NCBI RefSeq assembly: GCF_019793465.1 | Contig: NZ_JAILYJ010000003.1 | Coordinates: 310,001-374,000, forward strand | DNA length: 64,000 nucleotides | Direction of reading: 5' to 3' | Source of the DNA: Rhizobium croatiense | GTDB taxonomy: Bacteria > Pseudomonadota > Alphaproteobacteria > Rhizobiales > Rhizobiaceae | In this document: piece after piece, positions 1 through 8,263 of the stretch | Position numbering within the stretch: the first letter of the stretch is position 1 | How the letters are laid out: the number at the start of each line of letters is the position of its first letter | Position numbers and translations under genes: made by a program | Notes under the pieces: model-generated | The model's database searches: none | What the model was told of the DNA's origin: nothing | What the model saw: the letters and a program-made list of their open reading frames with translations, nothing else

Positions 1-576
1 ATGCGCTGCCTCGAGCTCTCGGAGCAATACGGCATACCGGCGCTCGTCATGGACGGCTTCCAGATCGCCAATGAGCTCACCTTTCAGATCGCCCGCCATT
101 TCAATCGCAACAGCCGCAACAACGGCGCCGGCACGGATGCCGATTGGGAAATCAGCATCTCCGACGACGCGGTCGGCCTGCAGGTTCTCGTCGCCGAAGA
201 CAATGATATCAACCAGATCGTCTTCACACAGATCCTCGAGGGCCTCGGTTATCGCCATATGATCGCTGCGACCGGCGACGAGGTCGTGCGCCTCTGGGCC
301 GAACACAGGCCGCAGGTGGTGCTGATGGATATTTCCCTGCCGGGCTTCAACGGCTTCGAAGCCGCGCGCCTGATCCGGCAGATGGAGGAAGCCGGGGTCG
401 CAGCCCGCACCCCGATCATCGGCGTGCTCACCCAGGCCTTCGAGCGCGATCGCGCCGAATGCGCCAAATCGGGCATGGACGACGTCATCATGAAACCCGT
501 CAGCCCCGACATGCTCGAGGCGGTATTTCAGAAATATCTGGTGGAAGAGGGCGTTCGGGTTCGAACGAGCGCGTGA
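1..576 (+). CDS. Response regulator receiver protein, C-terminal part
   Basis: This is the end of a two-component signalling protein, cut by the left edge of the window. Residues 62-182 form a receiver (REC) domain. It has the acidic pair E66-D67 in VLVAEDND, the phosphoacceptor D110 in VVLMDISLPG, T144 at the switch position and K165 in IMKPV. The first 50 residues do not form a complete domain. The Met at base 1 is therefore probably internal, and the full protein may be a hybrid kinase or a two-receiver regulator. No output domain follows the receiver. A GGDEF-EAL gene lies 167 bases downstream on the same strand, so a link to c-di-GMP signalling is possible but inferred only from position. 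Confidence 0.8.
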   Translation: MRCLELSEQYGIPALVMDGFQIANELTFQIARHFNRNSRNNGAGTDADWEISISDDAVGLQVLVAEDNDINQIVFTQILEGLGYRHMIAATGDEVVRLWAEHRPQVVLMDISLPGFNGFEAARLIRQMEEAGVAARTPIIGVLTQAFERDRAECAKSGMDDVIMKPVSPDMLEAVFQKYLVEEGVRVRTSA

Positions 577-743
577 TACTGAAAAATATGGCCGTCTTCT
601 CGTGACGGCACCCTGCTCTCGCCGATAGCGTCAACCCCTTAAATTTGGGACGAATCGGGCTGTCAGGGCGGCTGATTTACTAGCGAATTGTTAATAAATG
701 CCGGTCATTCTTTGCTCGGCTGCGGAGGAAAGCTCGGGTTTGG

Positions 744-2108
744 ATGATGAAATCGGCGGACATGGCTTCCTTGACCGTGAGTCACAATGAGCTTCAGGCG
801 ATGGCCTATACCGATCCGCTCACCGGATTGGGAAACCGCAATCGCATGCGCGAGAAGGTCCTGCAGATTTCCGCCGAGCGCGCCAGCGATCCGGCTCCCT
901 TCACCATCGGCATTGCCAATCTCGACAGCTTCAAACCGATCAACGATCTTTTCGGCTCCTCGGCCGGTGATGAAATCCTCTGCCAGGTCGCCCATCGCCT
1001 CAAGGCCTGCATTCCGGACGGTGCGCTGGTCACCCGTCACGACGGCGACGAATTCGCCTTCGTGCTGCCGCTGATTTTCGAGCGGGCGAGCGCGGAGAAA
1101 TTCGGCCAGATGATCCGCGAGGTGCTGTCGGCGCCTTATGATCTCGGCGACCGCAACGTCCGTCTCTCCGCCTCCTTCGGCTTTGCCATCTACCCCTTTG
1201 CCGGAGAGGACTGCGAGGAGCTGCTGAAGAGCGCCGAAACGGCGCTCTATCGGTCCAAGCGCCGCGGCCGCGGCCAGATCACCGTCTATTCGCGTGAGAT
1301 CGCCCAGGAGATGAAGCGCGCCACGCAGCTGGAGCAGGCGCTGAGAAACGCCATCATATCGGACGCGATCGACGTGCATTTCCAGCCGATCGTCTCGTTA
1401 TCAAACAACCAGGTCGTCGGCTTCGAGGCGCTGGCGCGTTGGAACGATACCGATCTCGGCTTCGTTTCGCCCGGCGTCTTCGTGCCGCTCGCCGAAGAGC
1501 GCGGTTTCATTGACGCCCTGTCGGAAACGCTGCTGCGCAAGGCCGCGGAAGCAGCGCTTTCCTGGCCGCGCGAACTCTTCCTGTCGTTCAATCTTTCTTC
1601 GGCGCAGCTGATGGATCCCGGCACGAGCGGCAGCATCCTGTCGATCCTCGGCAGGGTCGGTTTCGATCCGCATCGTCTGGAACTGGAAATCACCGAAACG
1701 GCGGTGATGGGGTCGGCCGACACCGCCCACCGCATCATAGCAGATCTGCGCGCCGCAGGCGTGCGCATCTCGCTCGACGATTTCGGCACCGGCCAGTCGA
1801 GCCTCGGGCGCCTGCGCGACTTCATCTTCGACAAGATCAAGATCGACCGTGCCTTCGTCTCGCGCATCAATTCCGACCGCGCCTCCGAACACATCATCAA
1901 GGCGATCCTTGCCATGTGCGACGGCCTGGAACTGGAAGTCGTGGCCGAGGGAATCGAGGATTACGCCGAGGCGGTGAAACTGCGCACGCTCGGCTGCGGC
2001 ATGGGCCAGGGCTATCATTTCGGCCGCCCGGCCGATGGCATCGCCACGCTGCGTTTCCTGCACGAGAACTACTACGACATGGCGATTGGCGAGCGCGTCA
2101 GCGCATAA
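744..2108 (+). CDS. GGDEF-EAL protein (c-di-GMP turnover)
   Basis: A 454-residue cytoplasmic protein with a GGDEF domain (about residues 20-180) and an EAL domain (about 200-445). There is no membrane segment or sensor domain. The GGDEF signature reads DGDEF (100-104), so the first glycine is replaced by aspartate and cyclase activity is uncertain. The EAL half looks intact: EAL at 228-230, FNLS near 282, ELEITE near 313, DDFGTG at 345-350, K366 and AEGIED further on. Phosphodiesterase activity with a degenerate GGDEF domain is the likeliest role. A GGAGG ribosome site at 724-728 precedes two consecutive ATG codons (744 and 747), and either could be used. Confidence 0.9.
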   Translation: MMKSADMASLTVSHNELQAMAYTDPLTGLGNRNRMREKVLQISAERASDPAPFTIGIANLDSFKPINDLFGSSAGDEILCQVAHRLKACIPDGALVTRHDGDEFAFVLPLIFERASAEKFGQMIREVLSAPYDLGDRNVRLSASFGFAIYPFAGEDCEELLKSAETALYRSKRRGRGQITVYSREIAQEMKRATQLEQALRNAIISDAIDVHFQPIVSLSNNQVVGFEALARWNDTDLGFVSPGVFVPLAEERGFIDALSETLLRKAAEAALSWPRELFLSFNLSSAQLMDPGTSGSILSILGRVGFDPHRLELEITETAVMGSADTAHRIIADLRAAGVRISLDDFGTGQSSLGRLRDFIFDKIKIDRAFVSRINSDRASEHIIKAILAMCDGLELEVVAEGIEDYAEAVKLRTLGCGMGQGYHFGRPADGIATLRFLHENYYDMAIGERVSA

Positions 2109-2150
2109 GCCATTCCGCTTGCAATTGCGTTCAATGAAACCGCCAACAAA

Positions 2151-2178
2151 GCGATGGCGCCCCTAGGAGCGCCATCGC
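2151..2178 (-). terminator. Hairpin terminator after the PRC-barrel gene
   Basis: GCGATGGCGC (2151-2160) pairs perfectly with GCGCCATCGC (2169-2178) around an 8-base loop. On the minus strand the stem is followed by TTTGTT, as expected for intrinsic termination of the PRC-barrel gene that ends at 2203. It may also stop transcription from the GGDEF-EAL gene, which converges on it from the left. Confidence 0.7.
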
Positions 2179-2202
2179 CTACGCTATACTACCGCGCGCG
2201 GT

Positions 2203-2808
2203 TTACTTAGGCGTGGTCGAGCCGGTTGCCGTTGTATCGGTACCGGGTGCGGCCGGGGCCTTTTCTGCAGACTGCATTGCCAGCGTCTTGAACTCAGGCG
2301 CAGCCTTCAGCGATTCAGCCGTCTCGGTGGTCGTCAGCTTGAGGCTGCCGTCCTGGGTGTTCTGAGCGATGGCAATCTTATCCATCGGCACCGCGACGTT
2401 CTTTTCGCCGATGCCCAGGAAGCCGCCGACGCCGACGATCGCAGCAACGATGCCGCCGTCCTTCTTGAGGATGAGGTCGTTGATGCTGCCGATGCTTTCA
2501 TTGTTGGGGTTATAGACCGACTGGCCGATATAGGTGTTAGCGCTGATCTGATCCGGAGCCTGCTCCGTCAGATAGCTGCCCTCAGCCACATCCGTGCTCG
2601 GTGCTGCGGCCGGAGCCTGTGCGGCATCGCCCGCGGGTTTGGTGACGTCAGGGGTTACCGGCTTGGGGGCAGCCGGATCAGCCGGCGCTGTCTGGGTCGG
2701 AGCAGCGGGATCCGCAGGCTGCGGCGCGGTCTGCGAGAAGGCCGCCGGTGCGAAAGCCGTGGCAAACAGCGCGCCAACGGCAACGGTCGTCAAAAGTTTG
2801 CGTGTCAT
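2203..2808 (-). CDS. Secreted PRC-barrel domain protein
   Basis: A 201-residue exported protein. It has a signal peptide (MTRKLLTTVAVGALFATAFA, then PAAFSQ) and a Pro/Ala/Thr-rich linker of about 50 residues. A PRC-barrel domain (about residues 90-160) contains IGQSVYNPNNESIGSINDL and VGVGGFLGIGEKNVAVP. The tail is again rich in Ala, Pro and Thr. PRC-barrels occur in RimM and photosystem H subunits. The exported rhizobial versions are common, often stress related, and have no defined biochemical role. The gene stands alone with its own terminator. A possible EcfG-type promoter lies about 80 bases upstream. Confidence 0.85.
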   Translation of the reverse strand: MTRKLLTTVAVGALFATAFAPAAFSQTAPQPADPAAPTQTAPADPAAPKPVTPDVTKPAGDAAQAPAAAPSTDVAEGSYLTEQAPDQISANTYIGQSVYNPNNESIGSINDLILKKDGGIVAAIVGVGGFLGIGEKNVAVPMDKIAIAQNTQDGSLKLTTTETAESLKAAPEFKTLAMQSAEKAPAAPGTDTTATGSTTPK

Positions 2809-2886
2809 TTCGAACCTACTTTCATTTCCCTAGAGTGAGCGCTGACCCGGCAATGCGTATTCCTTGCCGCGCCGGTTCGTAGGGAA

Positions 2887-2911
2887 AATGAGCGGTGCGC
2901 CGATTGGTTCC
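2887..2911 (-). promoter_or_regulatory. Possible EcfG-type promoter of the PRC-barrel gene
   Basis: Read on the minus strand, GGAAC (2911-2907) is followed after 16 bases by CATT (2890-2887). The alphaproteobacterial general-stress consensus is GGAAC-N16/17-CGTT, so the -10 element has one mismatch. The position, about 80 bases before the start codon, is reasonable, but one-mismatch sites also arise by chance. Confidence 0.3.
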
Positions 2912-2977
2912 GGTTGAAAACACGGAAAATTTCTCGATTCTCACGGAACTTTTATCCAGGCATGGCCGCCGAAACGA

Positions 2978-3001
2978 GAAAGCGCCCCCGCTCGGGAGCG
3001 C
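2978..3001 (-). terminator. Terminator of the sugar-acid operon
   Basis: On the minus strand GCGCTCCC (3001-2994) and GGGGGCGC (2989-2982) form an 8-base-pair stem with one G-U pair and a GAGC loop. TTTCTC follows. It lies 29 bases past the stop codon of the lactonase gene, the last gene of the operon. Confidence 0.7.
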
Positions 3002-3029
3002 CTTGCATGGCCGTCGTCAGACGCCGTCT

Positions 3030-3917
3030 TCAGATGACGTAGACGGGATCGAACACACCCTTGACCCCGATGCCGAGTTCGAGCAGCGCCCCGGCTGAGG
3101 GCTGGGCCGAACGGGCGTCCTCGTCGAGCCCTTCCCAGGCTGTCGTCACCGCCAGCCGGTCGGCATTGACGCCGATGAAGGCGGGGCAGGATGGCTGGAC
3201 GGCGGGAACCTTGTAGCGCGAGATGCGCAGACCGTCGGGATTGTAACGATCGACGACGCCGGCGCCCCAGCGGGCGTTCCAGATATAACCGTCGGCATCG
3301 ACCACCGAGCCGTCGATGTCGCCGGGCTCGTTCATGCTGTCGACGAGCACGATCGGCTCGCCCGCCGGCAGGCCGGTATGCGGATCGACCATGACGCGCA
3401 TCAGCCGGTTGATGCGGGAGTCCGTATAATAGCCGATCGTGCCGTCGGGCGAGAAGCAGATCGAATTCGGAATGCTGATACCGTTGAAGATCTTCGTCAC
3501 CTTGCCGCTCGCGACATGATAGATGGCGCCGGCCTGGTTTTCCGCCCGCTTGCTCATCGTGCCGATCCAGAGCGCACCGCAAGGGTGGGTGCGGCCGTCG
3601 TTCGAGCGGTTTTCCGGCCTGTCGTTTTCGAGCGCGGCGTAGAAGGTGAGGTTGCCGCTTGCGAGATCGCGCACGAAAAGCCCTTCTTCCGTCGCGATCA
3701 GCTGCCGTCCGGCGTCGATGCGGGCCAGCACGCTTGCCATCACCGGCAGCGGGTGCACCTTTTTCTCCCCCGTCGCCAGTCTGAGTTCGTGCAGCTCCTT
3801 GCCGAGGATGTTGAACCACCAGACCGTATTGCTGTCCGGATCATAGGTCGGCCCTTCGCCGAGGACGGAATTGGTGTTGCAAAGGGTCTTGCCTTCGAAC
3901 TCGTAGATGTCGGTCAT
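3030..3917 (-). CDS. SMP-30/gluconolactonase family sugar lactonase
   Basis: A 295-residue six-bladed beta-propeller protein of the SMP-30/gluconolaconase/LRE family, which hydrolyses aldonolactones using a bound divalent metal. Recognisable segments are SVLGEGPTYDPDSNTVWW near the N-terminus (metal-binding Glu in GEGP), HPCGALWIGTMS, SICFSPDGTIGYYTDS and DGSVVDADGYIWNARWG. I start it at 3917. That ATG lies 4 bases after the aldolase stop, and the longer reading adds 20 residues that overlap the aldolase gene. As the last gene of the operon it probably opens the lactone made by the SDR dehydrogenase, most likely galactono-lactone or arabino-lactone. The substrate is inferred from context. Confidence 0.85.
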   Translation of the reverse strand: MTDIYEFEGKTLCNTNSVLGEGPTYDPDSNTVWWFNILGKELHELRLATGEKKVHPLPVMASVLARIDAGRQLIATEEGLFVRDLASGNLTFYAALENDRPENRSNDGRTHPCGALWIGTMSKRAENQAGAIYHVASGKVTKIFNGISIPNSICFSPDGTIGYYTDSRINRLMRVMVDPHTGLPAGEPIVLVDSMNEPGDIDGSVVDADGYIWNARWGAGVVDRYNPDGLRISRYKVPAVQPSCPAFIGVNADRLAVTTAWEGLDEDARSAQPSAGALLELGIGVKGVFDPVYVI

Positions 3918-3921
3918 ACGC

Positions 3922-4557
3922 TCACGCTCCCATGGCTGCATCATAGGCGTAAATGGTCGTCTTGGCACGCTCGGCAACCTCTGCCGCGGTCATTCCCGGC
4001 TTGTAGAGGCTGGTGCCGAGGCCGAAGGCGAGGATGCCGGCCTTGGTGTAATCGGCGAAATTCTTGTCCGATACGCCGCCGACGGCGGCAATCGTCAGTT
4101 CCGGCGGCAGGATCGCGCGGATCGCCGTGATCCCGGAAGGACCGAGCACGCTCGCCGGAAAGAATTTGAGCCCGGTGGCCCCGGCCCGCGCTGCGGCCAG
4201 CGCCTCGGTCGGCGTGAAGACGCCTGGCATCGTCACCATGCCGTATTGGCGCGCCCGGATGATTACCTCTGGCTCGACATTCGGCGTCACCAGCAGCTTG
4301 CCGCCGGCCGCATTCAGGCTGTCGACCGCCTCGACCGTCAGCACCGTGCCGGCGCCGATCAGCACCTCGGGCGGCGCCATTTTGGCGGCGATCTCGATCG
4401 ATTTGAACGGCTCCGGCGAGTTGAGCGGAATTTCGATCGCCGTCAGGCCGTTGTCGATCAGCGCGCCGACGACGCTTTCGGTCTCGTCCGGCCGGATGCC
4501 GCGCAGGATGGCGATCAGCGGGCGCTTCATGTCGGGGAAGGGGATACGGTTCATCAT
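3922..4557 (-). CDS. dgoA: 2-dehydro-3-deoxy-6-phosphogalactonate aldolase
   Basis: A class I (Schiff-base) aldolase of the KDPG/KDPGal family that splits KDPGal into pyruvate and glyceraldehyde 3-phosphate. The 211-residue protein carries AILRGIRPDE near the N-terminus, the EIPLNSPEP segment, IGAGTVLT, LVTPNVEPEV, the catalytic-lysine stretch GLKFFPAS, and AVGGVSDKN and GLGTSLYKP for phosphate binding. The EIPLNSP wording and the neighbouring dgoK point to the galactonate enzyme (DgoA) and not the Entner-Doudoroff Eda. ATG codons at 4557 and 4554 are both possible. The reading frame is open further upstream, but that part overlaps dgoK and lacks homology. The start lies 10 bases after the dgoK stop. 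Confidence 0.9.
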   Translation of the reverse strand: MMNRIPFPDMKRPLIAILRGIRPDETESVVGALIDNGLTAIEIPLNSPEPFKSIEIAAKMAPPEVLIGAGTVLTVEAVDSLNAAGGKLLVTPNVEPEVIIRARQYGMVTMPGVFTPTEALAAARAGATGLKFFPASVLGPSGITAIRAILPPELTIAAVGGVSDKNFADYTKAGILAFGLGTSLYKPGMTAAEVAERAKTTIYAYDAAMGA

Positions 4558-4567
4558 GTCAGCTTTC

Positions 4568-5482
4568 TCAATTCGGCCAGATGGCTTCGGCGGCGGCCGA
4601 CAGCCCGCGGCGCACGGCGGCATCCGCATCGATGGCGGTGAAGGCAAGGGAAAGGGTTTTGAAGGCCTGTTCGTAGAGCGTCTGCAGGCGTCCGGAGGCG
4701 ACGAGGGTGATGCCTGAGTTGGCGGCATCGTGCAACGCTCCGGCGATTTCGAGGCCGATCAGCGTGCCGGAGAGCCGGGCTTGCGCGGCAGCGGCGGAGA
4801 TCCCGTGCAGCAGCTGGCCGGAGCGGGCGGTAAACAGCAGGTTGGAAGCAAGGGCCGGCCGGGCGAAAGCGGCCGAGACCGCCGCCTCGAAGGCGGCCGC
4901 ATCGGCCGGCTGCGCCTCGGCTCCGGCAACGGCATGCGCAAGGATCGTGTGTTTGCTGATTGCGTCGAAGAGCTCGCCGGTCATGAAGGTGGAAAAGCCG
5001 CTGACCTTGCCGTCGCTGACATGCACCCATTTCGAATGCGTACCGGGCATGCAGACCGCCTGGGCGCCGGCACTCGTGCTGCCGAGCGCGCCGAGAAGCT
5101 GGGTTTCCTCGCCGCGCATGACGTCGGGTGTCGCCGCCTGCCGCTGGGCAAGGCCCGGCAGAATGCGGATATCGCGGCTTTCGCCGGGCACGGAAACCGC
5201 GCCGGTGAGGATGGCCGCAAGCGGCGTGGGCACGTCGATATAACCGGCCTCGATCCAGCCCTGCCTGGCGCCGGCCATGCCGCAGACGATCACCGGCAGG
5301 TTTTCCGGTGCCTCGACAGCGGCGAGATGGCTGGCAAGCACGGCGGAAAAGCCGGTTTTTGCAGCGCTCGTCATGCCTTCGCCGCTGCGGCGCTCGGCAA
5401 GGACGCTGCCGTCCCGGCCGATCAGCCACAGCCGGAAGCTGCTGGTGCCCCAGTCCACCGCGACATAAGCGGGATTCGTCAT
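4568..5482 (-). CDS. dgoK: 2-dehydro-3-deoxygalactonokinase
   Basis: A 304-residue sugar-acid kinase of the DgoK family that phosphorylates 2-dehydro-3-deoxygalactonate at C6 with ATP. Visible features are the N-terminal ASKHA-type nucleotide fold (VAVDWGTSSFRLWL), CGMAGARQGW, MRGEETQLLG, the conserved CMPGTHSKWV segment, and FMTGELFDAI. The length is typical for the family. The ATG at 5482 shares one base with the TAA stop of the upstream dehydrogenase (TAATG), which indicates translational coupling. It works directly before the DgoA aldolase encoded next to it. Confidence 0.92.
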   Translation of the reverse strand: MTNPAYVAVDWGTSSFRLWLIGRDGSVLAERRSGEGMTSAAKTGFSAVLASHLAAVEAPENLPVIVCGMAGARQGWIEAGYIDVPTPLAAILTGAVSVPGESRDIRILPGLAQRQAATPDVMRGEETQLLGALGSTSAGAQAVCMPGTHSKWVHVSDGKVSGFSTFMTGELFDAISKHTILAHAVAGAEAQPADAAAFEAAVSAAFARPALASNLLFTARSGQLLHGISAAAAQARLSGTLIGLEIAGALHDAANSGITLVASGRLQTLYEQAFKTLSLAFTAIDADAAVRRGLSAAAEAIWPN

Positions 5483-6252
5483 TACAGAATGCCTCCATCG
5501 ACAATCAGGGACTGGGCGGTCATTCCGGCCGCGCAGTCGGATGCAAGAAACAGGCAGGGACCGACGATCGCATCGGCTTTGAGCGCGACCTTCAGGCATT
5601 GCTGCTCGACCGAGTGGGCGATGCTCTCTTCGGTCAGCCAGAGCTGCATCTGCCGTTCGGTGACGACCATGCCGGGCAGGACGCAGTTGACCCGGATATT
5701 TTCCGGGCCGAGCCTGCCGGCCATGCTCTTCGTCAATCCGACGACCGCGGCCTTCGCCGCCGCATAGGAGGGAAAACCGCCCATGTTGAGCTTGAAGGCG
5801 ATCGACGACATATTGATGATCGCGCCGCCGCCGGCGGCCCGCATCGATGGCGCCACAGCCTGCGAGGTGAAAAACACATGCCGCAGATTGACCGCCTGGT
5901 TGTTGTCCCAATAGGCCTCGGTGACCGCGTCGAATTCGTGGCGGTCGTCCCAGGCGGCATTGTTGACGAGCACGCGGATCGGCCCTGAAGCGGCAACGAC
6001 GGTATCGACGGTGCGCCGGATCGCCTCGATGTCGCGCAGGTCGGCATGATAAAAGGAAACCGGATGCGCCGTCTCAAGCGACAGCCTCTCGACAAGTGCA
6101 CGGCCGGCGGCCTCGGCGATGTCGATGAAGGACACCTTGGCGCCCTGACGCGCAAAACCTTCGACGATCGCCGCACCGATGCCCGATCCGCCGCCGGTTA
6201 CGAGCACGGTTCGGTCTTTGAACTCCGGAAACTGGGCTGACGTCGCGGTCAT
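5482..6252 (-). CDS. Short-chain dehydrogenase, probable aldose 1-dehydrogenase
   Basis: A 256-residue classical SDR oxidoreductase. The Rossmann nucleotide motif is TGGGSGIG (about residues 19-26), followed by the NNAA motif, the catalytic Ser region INMSSIAF and the catalytic YAAAK. The C-terminus SLIVDGG is typical of the family. It is the first gene of an operon with a DgoK kinase, DgoA aldolase and sugar lactonase. This suggests oxidation of D-galactose (or a related aldose such as L-arabinose or D-fucose) to its lactone. The SDR family alone does not fix the substrate. Transcription probably starts in the 6253-6353 gap under the IclR regulator. Confidence 0.88.
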   Translation of the reverse strand: MTATSAQFPEFKDRTVLVTGGGSGIGAAIVEGFARQGAKVSFIDIAEAAGRALVERLSLETAHPVSFYHADLRDIEAIRRTVDTVVAASGPIRVLVNNAAWDDRHEFDAVTEAYWDNNQAVNLRHVFFTSQAVAPSMRAAGGGAIINMSSIAFKLNMGGFPSYAAAKAAVVGLTKSMAGRLGPENIRVNCVLPGMVVTERQMQLWLTEESIAHSVEQQCLKVALKADAIVGPCLFLASDCAAGMTAQSLIVDGGIL

Positions 6253-6274
6253 CGTCTTCTCCCGAAGAGGTATT

Positions 6275-6291
6275 GTTCCATTATTTGGAAC
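6275..6291. promoter_or_regulatory. Perfect palindromic operator, probably for the IclR regulator
   Basis: GTTCCA (6275-6280), a 5-base spacer TTATT, and TGGAAC (6286-6291) form a perfect inverted repeat. It lies between the divergent sugar operon and the IclR gene, 22 bases upstream of the SDR start codon. TTCC/GGAA dyads of this spacing are typical of IclR-family operators. A further half-site, TGGAAT, occurs at about 6306-6311. The position allows one protein to control both directions. Confidence 0.7.
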
Positions 6292-6353
6292 TGAATTTGA
6301 CTATATGGAATTATCGGATTATGCTGCCCTTTCTGTCAAGGGCGGATGAGACG

Positions 6354-7151
6354 ATGAATGCAAACGGCGACGGCATGGCGCAGGCCCGCGAGACCGGCAC
6401 ACTCGGCAAGCTGATGGTGCTGCTCGATCTCGTCACCCATGCGGATGCGCCGCTGCGTTTCACCGATATCCTGTCGCTTGCCGGCCAGCCGCGCGGCACC
6501 CTGCACCGCCAGCTCAGCCACCTGGTCGAGGAGGGGCTGCTCGAATTCGACGGCGACGGCCGCTATGCGCCGGGCCTGCGCCTGCTCGATTTCGCCGCCC
6601 GCAGCTGGGCGCGCAACGAATTCCGCCTGATCGCCGAACCGCATCTTGTCGATCTGCAGCAGGCGACCGGCGAGACCGTGCATCTCGGCGTTCTCAGGGG
6701 GCAGTCGATCATCTACCTCGACAAGGTCGAGGGCCGCCAGCCGGTGCGCATGTATTCGCAGATCGGCAATGCCTCGCCCTGTTACTGCACCGGCGTCGGC
6801 AAGGCCGCCCTTTCGCTGCTTCCGGCCGAAAGCCTGGTCGATCTCCTCGCCGGCGTGAATTTTACCCGCTTTACCGCCGCCACCCACGCTTCGCCAGCAA
6901 GTCTGCTCGCCGAAATCCGTGAGATCGCCGATCAGGGCTATGCTTTCGATCGTGAGGAGCACGAGGCCGGCATCCGCTGCGTCGCCGCACCCATCTGGTC
7001 GGACGATCGGACTTTTCTCGGCGGCGTCTCGATCACCGGCCCGGCCTACCGCCTGTCGATGGAACTTCTCGCCCAATGGGTCGTTCCGGTTCAGCGCGCA
7101 GCCGGAAGGATCATGGAAGGCATGCGCATCCGCCTCGGCCCGCGTCGCTAG
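6354..7151 (+). CDS. IclR-family transcriptional regulator of the sugar operon
   Basis: A 265-residue regulator with an N-terminal winged helix-turn-helix (about residues 15-75, including DILSLAGQPRGTLHRQLSHL) and a C-terminal IclR effector-binding domain (about 90-255: ETVHLGVLRG, YCTGVGKAALS, EIREIADQGYAFDREEHEAG, CVAAPIW). The frame is open from 6273. I prefer the ATG at 6354, which has GGGCGGATGAG upstream and gives a normal family length. The ATG at 6321 is an alternative. The gene is divergent from the SDR-dgoK-dgoA-lactonase operon and shares a palindromic operator with it. Repression relieved by a galactonate-type intermediate is the simplest model, but it is inferred. Confidence 0.9.
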   Translation: MNANGDGMAQARETGTLGKLMVLLDLVTHADAPLRFTDILSLAGQPRGTLHRQLSHLVEEGLLEFDGDGRYAPGLRLLDFAARSWARNEFRLIAEPHLVDLQQATGETVHLGVLRGQSIIYLDKVEGRQPVRMYSQIGNASPCYCTGVGKAALSLLPAESLVDLLAGVNFTRFTAATHASPASLLAEIREIADQGYAFDREEHEAGIRCVAAPIWSDDRTFLGGVSITGPAYRLSMELLAQWVVPVQRAAGRIMEGMRIRLGPRR

Positions 7152-7378
7152 CCTGAGGCGACGAGCAGCGGTCCGGGGACAACGCGTGTATAAGACAAAA
7201 GACTGAAACGGAAAAAATTGAGATTTGCCGGCGAATCACGACAACTGGAAATAGTCCGCGAAATCGACAACACTACCGGCCGAATGCGTAAACGCCGCGG
7301 CCGATTGTATTGACCCATGGCAATCGTCATTCCCCCGATGCAAGCGAACGGCCGCGGCGCCGAAGATGAAGAAATGTG

Positions 7379-8116
7379 ATGGAACCCTTGTCGCAAACAT
7401 CCACGGAAGAAGAAGACGATTACATCAAGGAAATTGCGGGCCTGAAGACCCAGTTCGACATTTTCCGGTTCATGAAACGCGTGACCGAAGCCTATCGCTG
7501 CCGCGCCTTCATGGTTCTCAATCTGCCGCCGATCACATCCCTCGATCTTCAGGGCAACACCGTCATCACCAGCTGGCCGGCTGAGCTTCTGGCGCTCTAC
7601 GACCAGGAGGGGCTGATGGTGAACAGCCCGGTTCTGCGGCGGCTGAGAACATCGGCGCGGCCCTTCTTTTACGACATGTCGCGACAGAACTGGCCGCGCG
7701 ACGACGGCAAGTCCGCCCTCGTCGTCGGGCTGTTCGAACGTTTCAGGATGACGCGTTGCGCCTATTTCCCGACGCATGAGCCCTCCGGCCTGCGCGGCGC
7801 CGTCTCCTTCGCCGGCGATCGCGAACCCTTTAGCCCGGCCGAGATGCGCGAGCTTTGTTATATCGCCATCCATGTCTTCGACAGGCTTGCCGAGATCCGC
7901 AACCTCGATACCCGCATAACCGATGCGCTCACCGACCGCGAGATCGATTGCCTGAACTGGACGGCGGCCGGAAAGACCAGCGCCGAGATCGCCGAAATCC
8001 TGGCGCTGTCCGAGCATACGGTCAATCATTACCTCAACCGCGCCACCAAGAAGCTCGACACCGTCAACCGCACCCAGGCTGTCGCCAAGGCGCTGCGGAT
8101 CGGCCTGATCAAATAA
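7379..8116 (+). CDS. LuxR-family regulator (LuxR solo)
   Basis: A 245-residue protein with an N-terminal autoinducer-binding-like domain (about residues 20-160) and a C-terminal LuxR helix-turn-helix (about 180-240: LTDREIDCLNWTAAGKTSAE, LSEHTVNHYL, KLDTVNRTQAVAKAL). No LuxI-type synthase is present in the window, so it would be a solo. Some ligand-pocket positions look unlike TraR, and whether it binds an acyl-homoserine lactone cannot be judged from the sequence. ATG at 7379 is preceded by an in-frame GTG at 7376, and either could start translation. No lux-box-like palindrome was seen upstream. Confidence 0.87.
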   Translation: MEPLSQTSTEEEDDYIKEIAGLKTQFDIFRFMKRVTEAYRCRAFMVLNLPPITSLDLQGNTVITSWPAELLALYDQEGLMVNSPVLRRLRTSARPFFYDMSRQNWPRDDGKSALVVGLFERFRMTRCAYFPTHEPSGLRGAVSFAGDREPFSPAEMRELCYIAIHVFDRLAEIRNLDTRITDALTDREIDCLNWTAAGKTSAEIAEILALSEHTVNHYLNRATKKLDTVNRTQAVAKALRIGLIK

Positions 8117-8263
8117 GTTGCAAAGACGCCGATCCGCTCTAGCCGGCCGCCCAGCATGTAGGCAGATCGGAGCGTCGTCCCGGCGCATTCGACCGCGTTT
8201 CCCGCATTTTCCATCTGGCACGCTTTCTGCATCTCTTCTGCCAGAGGTCCGGAGGGGACTTTA

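Noticed and set aside
4730..5767. A 345-codon plus-strand frame over dgoK and the SDR gene
   Set aside because: It covers two coupled genes on the other strand and has no similarity to any family I know.
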